Positions 56,067-64,000 of a stretch of 64,000 bases of DNA are shown piece after piece (the first letter of the stretch is position 1; each line of letters opens with the position of its first letter). Made by a program: the position numbers and the translations under genes. The notes below the pieces were generated by a model that saw only the letters and a list, made by a program, of their open reading frames with translations, was not told the DNA's origin and did no database searches. Location: positions 80,983,501-81,047,500 of the forward strand of contig JASDFA010000007.1 of NCBI GenBank assembly GCA_035772735.1, given 5' to 3'. This DNA comes from Datura wrightii (lineage: Eukaryota; Streptophyta; Magnoliopsida; Solanales; Solanaceae).

Positions 56067-58349
56067 TGTCACGACCCACACGTAGACTCGGATCGTAACA
56101 CGAGACAAGGAACCCCAAGAGGCTTGTGGACCCATGGCATAAGTATATCTAACTTTATTCACTTTAAGCGGAAGACTGCATATAAGAGTAAACGTAAACA
56201 TAACATAACATATCATAACATAAGGAATTACTAGGCATACACGCAACCAGAGTACTACACACTAGCTGAAAGCCTCTACTGCTTAAGATGGGTTGATGGG
56301 ACAACACCCCCAACTAACCTGGCAAAATACTGAAACATAAATACATAAATGTCTAGTCCAACGGCCCTCGGAACATGAGGATTCACAAACAAGCTGAAAG
56401 TGAACTCTGAGATGATCTAAAGATGAGGATGAGCCTGAGAGTCGAGTCCTATATCATGAAACGATACAGCATAGAAAGTATGCAGTCAGTACGTTGAATG
56501 CACCGAGTATGCAAGGTAATTAAAACAGATATTTAAAATATATAGAACTCATATAACATCATAAGAGTAGGACATCATGCTCATATCATAAATATCATAT
56601 CATAATATAACATAAGGCTCAAGTTTTTTGAAGCATTCATAACACATTCGTAATCATAGGCATGAGAGAAAAGTTATATCGAACATAACTTGAGCTGGCA
56701 TATGAAATCATAAACATGCATAAATCATGAGGAACAGTGGGAGATTCTCTTAACCGACATACCCCATATGAGCACACATGAAGCCTGACTTGTGACCCTA
56801 GTCGGGAGGGTGTTCGTACCTTGCCAAGGGTAGAACCATGAAAGATGTGATCACACATAAGAAGGGCCAAATGGGCTAGGGACAGTCATAAGGGAGGTCC
56901 CAACATACCTACGGTGGCACGTAGTTTATGACATCTAGGGCAGAACCTAGGCCCCGAACCTACTCGGCGTTCGATACTACTCCCAAAACATATATAGTGC
57001 TCATAGTATAACATACATGATTTCATGAGCTAGTTAAATCATGATAATCATAAGCATAGTTGTACATACGTAAACTAGCAATGACATAAGGCCCGTGAGT
57101 CGGCCAAAACATAATTCATAAATCGTAGGTTTCATGCATACTTGTAGGTCATACATACAACTTTTAAATCATCAAATCATGATGGGTTATTGAATAAATT
57201 CATATTTCAAATTGTAAATCATGTTGGGCTTGTAATATCAACAATTTCAATAGTAGATCATAAATCTATTTATCATAGATCATGCATAATTAAGCTTATT
57301 TTGGTAGAAATAAAAATCAATAAATTTTATTGGTAAAATAGTTGTAAAATCGGATCAAAATCCATAAAATATGATGTAAATCATAAGTCATAAAACTCCA
57401 TTAGAAAATCATTGGATTTTTACAAAATTGAATTCAAAACCCCATAAGATTTTTAATAGATTTTCATAAATTAATAGAGAATGGGCATGGGTGTGAACGG
57501 AAGCACCCATTCATAACCCTACATACCTGGGTAAGATCAGATTTCAATGTTCTTGAATGCCCAAGAATGAATTGATAGGTAAAGCTTGAATCTATGCTTG
57601 ATCTCTCTAGAATTCTCTAAATTTTGCATGCATGGGAATGGCCTATGCAAGAGGGACTTAACCTATCTTATTACGCGTAGAAAAATACACAAAACCACGT
57701 AGTGTAGGGCCCAAGATCATCAAAAGGTCGAAAATACCCTTAATGAAATACCTAGGAAATTATGCACAGATCGATCCAACGGGCGTACCAACGAGTCGTT
57801 GGAAGCTACGACAACTCGTGGTATGGCCCATCATATGCACTACCCAGGCCCTGATCCCGGATTCATACCACGGCTTGAAAGGACGACTCGTCCTTTGATC
57901 CAACGGATCATTGAGATGATCTTTGCTTTCCCCCTTCACAAAACTGAACTTCCTTACCACCAGCCTCACCATGACTTGTGGTTACTTCCAACGAGTCGTG
58001 GTAACCATCCGTTAAGTGAACTGGAAATCCAGCCACCTAGACAATGAATGGTGACAACGGGTCGTCATTACTCATGATGGGTCATTAGATGACCCGTTAC
58101 TTTCCGAACTGCCAAGGTCTAGTGCTACCCACGAGCACAAACAACGCCTCGTTGTTTCAGGAAACGAGTCGTTACTCCACCTGTTGTATCCAATGCCACC
58201 AGGTATCCCCTCACCCTGACTGCTAACAACGACCCGTGGTTGCCAACCACGAGTCATCACATCGCCCGTCCAGTGATATTTTTCCCAATTTTTAGCGAAC
58301 TTCAAATTTTGATCCCAAGTCTAATCTTAGGCACTTCCAGGGTATTACA
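56067..58349 (-). repeat. Remnant K LTR c (full length)
   Basis: 2283 bp, GTCGTGACA and TGTAATACCC ends in minus sense, with CGACTCG motifs at about 57780-58270. It is closest in detail to the element D 5' LTR. Confidence 0.82.
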
Positions 58350-59856
58350 AGGGGATAGCTCACAAGGGAGGTCCCAAAGTAATATATATATATAATAGTA
58401 TAAACCTATGTTGGCGCGTAGTTCTGAGGCATAGGGTTATCGACCCTTAGCCTATTCGGTGCTAGACACTACTCCCAAAAACATGCATATGCTCTATATC
58501 GTTTTGTAACAAAGCTCAACATCGTCTATTGACGAAGCTCAATAATCAAATACATATAAAATATGAAATCACACACATGAGAAGCTTTAACTTAGAACAT
58601 ACCACAAGCTGAAAATATAATTGGGAGTCTTTTCTCCAATACCGTGCAGTAAGCTTAATTCTCGAAATCATGAGTCATGCTCGAAAACATGGGCATTGCC
58701 CACTACTTTAACATATTTGAAAATACTACATTCATATCAAAAACATGATTATAAACATGGGTAACTCAAAATCATTCTTTTCATCGCAATATCTCATCAT
58801 CATCATACATTCATCATAAATCTCATCTTTCAAGAACTTTTCATCAATGGGCTTTTTAATGTACAAAACTAGAAACATGATTTTTGATTGAAACAATATA
58901 AAACTTTCCCATGCTCCTCAATTCAATAGAAGAAACGTATTTAAATCATACGCATGTAGAGAATTTAGGAAAATCATTCATAGGGTTAAAACCCCATAGA
59001 TTAAACATAGGAATTCATGATTTAGAGAGGGATTGGGCATGGGTGTGAAAGGAATCACCCATTCATAACCCTACATACCTGTTGTCAGCTGATTCTCACA
59101 CTTCTTTAGATGCCCAATAGGAAATTGAAGAGAAATTGATGAATTCTAGGCTTGATCACCCTCTCTAGTCTTCTACCTTGCATGCATGAATAAATAAGGC
59201 CTAAAATGAACTTAACCCCTTCAAAAATCACTATTCATAACTCAAAATGACATAGTTTAGGCCTTAGGAACTTAGGAATTATGGAAAATCCCTCCTAAAT
59301 TCGTAGAAAAATAACTGCCAGGTGGTCCCAATGAGGGACCTAACGACTCGTTACCCTGGGCCACGGGAGTCATCCATCAAGGACACTGCTCATCAGATCA
59401 TCTGGGCTGGTCAAGGGCAACCTCACGACTCGTTACTAGTGAGCACGACTCGTGGTCACCATGACTCGTGGTCACCACCCGTTATGTACACAGCCTCCAT
59501 ACCAATTAATTCCTCAGTTAGCTGACCACAACCCTCCCCACGAATCGTGGGGACTGAACACGACTCGTGGGGTCCTTTCGTCAAGTCCACTGACCCCTCC
59601 CTTTTCTTTTCTTACTCACTCTCCCCACGACTGACCTAACGACTCATGGGGCCTGGCCATGAGTCATGGTCATGCCCGTGGGGATCCTTTTTCTCAAATT
59701 TCCAACCTCCTCACCTAGCCTCCCCACGAGTCACATCATGACTCGTGGGCTGCACCAACAGATCATCTCACGACTCGTTCTATGCCTGGTGCCAGTTTTT
59801 AAACTTTTCTCCGTTTCAACTCCCGGGTCTGATCTTTGAGCTTCCGGGGTATGACA
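58350..59856 (-). repeat. Element I 3' LTR, inner piece
   Basis: Resumes at GGGGATAGCTCACAAGGGAG and ends at the TGTCATACCCCGG start (minus sense). At least five exact ACGACTCGT copies lie in 59340-59780. Confidence 0.8.
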
Positions 59857-59870
59857 ACATCACCCCCTTG
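59857..59870 (-). other. Polypurine tract of element I
   Basis: AAGGGGGTGATG on the minus strand, directly before the 3' LTR. Confidence 0.75.
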
Positions 59871-60101
59871 GGAACATTTGTCCTCGAATGTTGAAAAACA
59901 TGGAGAAAAGCATACATATGCAATTATCATATCCAAATATTGATCATTTAAATCGAAAATTGACGGAATGACTTCCTCTGGTTCAAACTACACTGCCGAA
60001 ATGAATTCACGAATCATACACACATCCATATACATAAAAGAAACTTACACACATGAACTGAACATGAAAACTAAATAGAGTCTGAGTGGAAAACTGATAC
60101 C

Positions 60102-60605
60102 TCAAGTTGAAACTAAGTCGGTAGAGAATAAATGTGGGTATCTAGCCATGATATTTGCTTCGGCCTCCCACGTAGCTCCTTCAACATGCTGATTCCTCCA
60201 TAACACTTTAACTAAAGCTACTTCCTTATTCCTTAGCCTTCGAACCTGATGATTTGATATTTCCACTAGAACTTCCTCGTAACTAAGGTTGTCTCTCACA
60301 ACAACACTGCCCACCGGGATAACTAGAGCCAGATCACCCAAACACTTCTTCAAGAGTGATATACGGAACACAGGATGCACAAAAGATAACAATGAGGGCA
60401 ACTCCAATTCATACGCCACCTTGCCAACTTTTTTCACAATCCAATACGGGCTAACATAACAAGGGCTGAGTTTTCCTTTCTTTCCAATCCACATCACTCC
60501 CTTCATGGGAGATACCTTTAAAAACACCCACTCGTCCACTTAGAACTCAAGCTCTGTCCTTCTCACATCGGCATAGGATGTTTGGTAACTTTGAGTAGTC
60601 TCGAG
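60102..60605 (-). pseudogene. Element I integrase C-terminus and chromodomain
   Basis: On the minus strand it reads SYADVRRTELEF, a stop, VDEWVFLKVSPMKGV, then GKKGKLSPCYVSPYWIVKK, HPVFRISLLKKCLGD and the chromodomain (QVRRLRNKEVALVKVLWRN ... WEAEANIMARYPHLF). Upstream of about 60605 the sequence jumps to the RNase H-integrase boundary, so the zinc region and the D,D,E core are deleted. Confidence 0.8.
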
Positions 60606-60795
60606 CTATCAACACCCGAAACATACCAACTACCCTCACATCAAAGTATACCATCTCCCCCTTTGAAGACAACCTCTACCTTCTGCTCCAGAACCACTCC
60701 CTCCAACTTCACCAATCTAGATTCCTCACCTTGTCTAGCTTTTACATCAGTCACTGAGGACGATTCGGATCCGTTCTGAACTATAACACCGCTAA
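60606..60795 (-). pseudogene. Element I RNase H-integrase boundary scrap
   Basis: Minus-strand frame VQNGSESSSVTDVKARQGEES, then KVEVVFKGGDGIL and VSGVDSSR, matching the same boundary in elements D and F. It is joined directly to the integrase C-terminal part at about 60605. Confidence 0.7.
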
Positions 60796-61373
60796 CCAAA
60801 CAAACTCCTACAATGCCTGTTAAGACATCTGATGTCCTGTAGCTCTGAGTTCTCCTCCTTTAGGCTCAATATCATGCCAATTACGCAATACAATCGAATC
60901 CACCTGAAATCCATTCGAAATCCTCAAGTCACAACCCAAATATGCGACCCTATCATGAAACCCATTCCGAACCTGTTGGAACCCTCAAGTTATCCACATA
61001 AGGTCGTTTGACCCAAGTTGACCGTGGTCATGCCTAGCTTCCTCAAAGGTCATAAATTCAACTAAAAGTTCAAATCACTCTCGAATCACCTCGTAACCCA
61101 TGCAAACTACCCAACTAAATAATAAATCATCATCCGAAACCAACAAAGCTTTCAGAATCCAAATTCGAGCTTGACAAGCTGGATTGTTGACTTTGGTCAG
61201 CCCCTCACACTTCGAACCATTCAAAATCAAAAATCTCACCTAATCTTCAATATGTCATCTCGGGAATGATATCATTCATTTTCACAAATCATGAATAGCA
61301 GGATAAAGACACAAAAAGGTTCAACCTAGGAAAATAGATCGACAATCAAAAAAAGACCATGTGGGTTGTTACA
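60796..61373 (-). repeat. Probable fragment of an unrelated LTR
   Basis: On the minus strand it starts TGTAACAACCCACATGG at 61373, a typical gypsy LTR start, and reads about 570 bp of non-coding sequence before meeting the RNase H scrap. No partner LTR is in the window and no duplication is visible. Confidence 0.4.
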
Positions 61374-62029
61374 CTTCCTAGATTGTCTAATAAATGTGCT
61401 TCTTGAACCTCTACACACCCGACATCTAAGGTGGGGATAGGGGGTTGTCTTGAATGTACACATCTTAACCATCATTTCCATCGTGGGAATGTCCCTAGGG
61501 TTTAGAGCAAGGGAAACATGAGCATAAATCATTTAGGAAGTCTAAGCTGGGTATATACCTAATATTTAACGATCTTATGAGCTGGTCGCATACAATACGA
61601 GGGCCATGACATAAAGTTGAACAAGTAATACTAGAATTGCTGACAAACAAGGTTTCCTATCATCTTGGGGTTCTGAACATAAGCATAAGTCGAGCGTAGC
61701 ATCGAGCGATATGAAAGGGAACATCTAAAAGAGAAAGTATGGACTACCCCCCAGTTATTATAGATAGAACTTCCTTACTTGAAAAATCAAGACCTGACTG
61801 GGCCCTACACTTACCATTTTCTTTTCTTCCACAAATAAACCTCATCTTAGAATACACAAAGGGATTTGTACCTCTTACAGTAGTTCTTGGAACTAACAAT
61901 CATGGTAGGTTAGAGGGGAAAACTTATAACATACCTGGGACTACATCTGAGGCTGATTGCTACTGGCTCTTGGTAACCTGTGCTACTGGGATGGGCGATT
62001 TGCTGGAGCTGTTGGTCCGACGATTCGCA
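61374..62029 (-). other. Unassigned internal stretch of element I
   Basis: It lies between the LTR-like fragment and the gag zinc motifs, where protease and RT belong. I cannot recognise either. The 143-residue plus-strand frame at 61739-62170 overlaps the gag zinc region on the opposite strand and shows no domain I know. Confidence 0.4.
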
Positions 62030-62730
62030 CACCGATTCTACCCTCTCCCTTCTTGGACGTTGGGAAATTCCTATGCATGTGCTCGACATTCTTATATCTG
62101 TAACAATCATCGGAAACTGCCAAACACCGACCTACGTATGTTTTACCACATTTTCGGGCATGACAACTAGCTAGTCATGACTGCTGGAGGGGAAATCGGG
62201 GCAAGACCTTTCTGCCATCTCGCTTGGCTGAAGGAAAATCCTATGCTTATGCCTGGAATGACCACAATAGAAGCATATATCTGAACCCACCAGGCACCTT
62301 CCTAGGTGGTGCTTCTTGCAACGCCTGCAAATTGGATAAGTGATCTCCCTCACCCGGGGCTTGTACCCTCGAACTTGAGCTGGTGGCTTCTGACGGGGTT
62401 GAGGGAGACCCCCAGTACTCGACCCTTTCTGGGACTCTCCAAGTCCTCGGTCCTATGCCTTTTGCTCCTTTATTTCCCCCTTACGCTCTTCACCCAAAAC
62501 CGAATCACCACACTTGGGCGAGTTTCTCTTAGTGAGTCCTTGAACCTTAGTTGCCGCCACCTCTCCGGTAGGGTCCACAGGTGCAATAGCTTGCTGGTTA
62601 GGCTGGGTGATCATGGCCCTTCTCAACACTCGAACTGCAGACCCGAGTTCTGCATTCTTAAACTGCACGAACATAGAACTCATTGGGGTTTGTGGGGCTG
62701 GCTAACTCCTGTGGTTGTTCTGAGATGACA
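62030..62730 (-). pseudogene. Element I gag remnant with a doubled zinc region
   Basis: On the minus strand gag starts near 62730 and includes MFVQFKNAELGSAVRVLRRA at 62670, then passes quickly to zinc motifs, so the capsid core is missing. The first zinc region (62353-62250) reads CRRCKKHHLGRC then CFYCGHSRHKHRIF, which lacks the last Cys. The second (about 62155-62040) reads CGKTYVGRC then CYRYKNVEHMHRNF. The two are similar enough to be a duplication. Confidence 0.65.
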
Positions 62731-62928
62731 TGTTTCTGCACACGCGTATAACTCGAGTTAAATGGAGGAAGAGAGTCGAACTCATGGCACGAAATAGAGT
62801 CATAAAATAAAGGAACATTTCCTAAACGTCTCATAGACTCTTCTTCATAACTGTGGCGCGCTCCACACCCATAAAAAAGACTCCACTTAACGTGGCTTTC
62901 AGACACCCTAGGACACTTCAAACCTATT

Positions 62929-62940
62929 ACTCTGATACCA
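62929..62940 (-). other. Primer binding site of element I (tRNA-iMet)
   Basis: TGGTATCAGAGT on the minus strand, 11 of 12 canonical, four bases from the LTR. Confidence 0.82.
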
Positions 62941-63604
62941 AGTTTGTCACGACCGAAATGGAGGCTCGAATCGCAACATGGGACAAGGAGCCCCGAGAGA
63001 CTCCAAGTCGACCCATGACATAAGCATATGTCTAACTCTATCAATAAAATAGAAGAATCAACAAGATAATCATAGCGGAAGTCTAAATCAAACATAACAT
63101 CAAAATACACAATTTGAAGCTAAATACATCCTTTGTTTGAAAAGCCTCTAAACGTGACGAGTTGATGGGACAAGACCTCAACTAACTCAACCAAACTGAA
63201 TTGAAAGTACATATAGGAAATCTGAATAAGTCTATTCCAGGGAAGATGAGGACTCACCAAAAATGGAGATGCTAACTCGGAACACTGACTATGAACGGGT
63301 TGGGCCTGAGAGCTAGATCATGTATCATGAAACGATACAACATAGAATATGTGGTCAGTACGTGCAATGTACCGAGTATGCAAGATAAGTAAAACCGCTT
63401 AAGTAAATAAAATCATTTAAAAATATGCATATTATAAAATATAATCAAAACAAGAGTTTGAGGGTAGGGCTTGCATGCATTTTCTGAAATCATGATCCAA
63501 GCATGTCCAAAATTTACATCTAAATCAAATGACCTAAAGCTTGAAATTCAATAATCATAAGAAGACCAAACATTGGGTCAAACCTTCTTTAAAACACATG
63601 TAAA

Positions 63605-63623
63605 TATATATATATATATATAT
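63605..63623. repeat. TA microsatellite in the element I 5' LTR
   Basis: About nine TA units, absent from the matching part of the other LTRs. Confidence 0.8.
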
Positions 63624-63842
63624 CAATCAACAATGATAAACATGCATAATTGAAGTCATGAGGAACAATGGGAGACTCGTCTTTTAACTGACATACCACA
63701 ATAGAGCTTACGTGGTTCCAACTATCACATTCAAGTTGATAGAGTTGTCTGAAGCCTTTTCAGGGCCAGGGATGATACCGTGATATCGATATCAAGCTCG
63801 AGGCCTAATCCGGGCAGGGGATACTCACAAGGGAGGTCCCAA

Positions 63843-63846
<4 letters not shown>

Positions 63847-63875
<29 letters not shown>
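63847..63875. repeat. AT microsatellite in the element I 5' LTR
   Basis: About fourteen AT units. The partner LTR has a shorter AT run at about 58384-58398 in the same place, so this repeat grew or shrank after insertion. Confidence 0.85.
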
Positions 63876-63878
<3 letters not shown>

Positions 63879-64000
63879 GTATAAACCTATGTTGGTGCAG
63901 TTCTGAGGCATAGGGTGATCGACCCTTAGCCTACTCGGTGCTAGAACTACTCCCAAAAATATGCATATGCTCTACATCATTTTGTAACAAAGCTCAACAT

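Larger units (their letters stand above)
53980..58349 (-). mobile_element. Remnant K: two LTRs joined, nested in the element I LTR
   Basis: Two minus-oriented LTRs of one family lie end to end: b (53980 to about 56059) and c (56067-58349). LTR b lacks its last 500 bp or so. LTR c is preceded by CCAAGTTT, which is what separates LTR and PBS in these elements. A deletion therefore removed the end of b and all internal sequence up to the PBS. The flanks (TAAGA, AGGGG) do not form a duplication, and about 280 bp of the host LTR is missing at the insertion. Confidence 0.7.
53363..64000 (-). mobile_element. Element I: minus-strand chromovirus inserted in element H
   Basis: 3' LTR in two pieces (53363-53979 and 58350-59856), polypurine tract, integrase end, RNase H scrap, a foreign LTR fragment, gag, PBS and a 5' LTR cut by the window end. 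The outer parts of both LTRs are about 90% alike by eye and share unusual details, which pairs them. Most of pol is missing. Confidence 0.78.
62945..64000 (-). repeat. Element I 5' LTR (cut by window end)
   Basis: It starts TGTCACGACC on the plus strand and matches 53363-53979 in its outer part. It also supplies the roughly 280 bp that the 3' LTR lost at the K insertion. Confidence 0.83.

Noticed and set aside
13160..60000. The CGACTCG motifs as a CRISPR-like or satellite array.
   Set aside because: Spacing is irregular, orientation alternates and there are no constant repeat and unique spacer units; the setting is plant LTR DNA.
61739..62170. A 143-residue plus-strand frame in element I.
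   Set aside because: It overlaps the gag zinc region on the minus strand and shows no domain; kept only as part of an unassigned stretch.

Overview
The window is plant nuclear heterochromatin, very probably from a eudicot. The element families and LTR style resemble those of Solanaceae, but that assignment is an inference and weak. I find no cellular protein gene, tRNA, rRNA or CRISPR array. Nearly all of the 64 kb is LTR retrotransposon DNA of two kinds. The first is Ty3/gypsy chromoviruses of Tekay/Del type, with a gag-PR-RT-RH-IN-chromodomain order and a PBS complementary to initiator tRNA-Met. The second is Athila-type elements, with a PBS complementary to tRNA-Asp and LTRs that begin TGATC and end CGAACA.

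Layout. (1) 1-11908: element A, a young minus-strand Tekay element with an almost intact gag-pol. A same-family solo LTR in the opposite orientation sits in its leader, flanked by the 5-bp duplication CTACC. Together with the element's own 5' LTR it makes a giant inverted repeat (6479-11908). (2) 11909-13159: two LTR scraps. (3) 13160-33385: element D, a decayed minus-strand chromovirus split by two head-to-head Athila-type elements. C is on the minus strand: its PR is joined directly to an IN tail, and it also carries an env-position Transposase_32-like ORF. B is on the plus strand and non-autonomous, with one unfamiliar intact ORF. (4) 33386-42236: element G, a plus-strand chromovirus with many stops. 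(5) 42237-43533: a minus-strand LTR fragment. (6) 43534-47596: the 3' half of plus-strand chromovirus F. (7) 47682-53362: the 5' half of plus-strand chromovirus H, whose 5' LTR holds an Athila-type solo LTR with the duplication GGGTT. (8) 53363-64000: minus-strand chromovirus I inserted at the start of H's RT. I's 3' LTR is itself split by a two-LTR remnant (K), and its 5' LTR runs off the window.

The most unusual observations are these. The inverted LTR pair could transcribe a hairpin RNA of more than 2 kb, comparable in principle to Mu killer. A 42-bp module (12-bp arm, 18-nt loop, 12-bp arm) occurs eight times with fixed geometry in both Tekay and Athila-type elements; its LTR copies lie just upstream of the TATA box. 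Element B encodes a Cys/His-rich plus coiled-coil protein in the place normally held by gag-pol. Element C has an in-frame PR-to-IN-tail fusion. CpG-rich near-palindromic motif arrays fill the U3 of the other LTR families.
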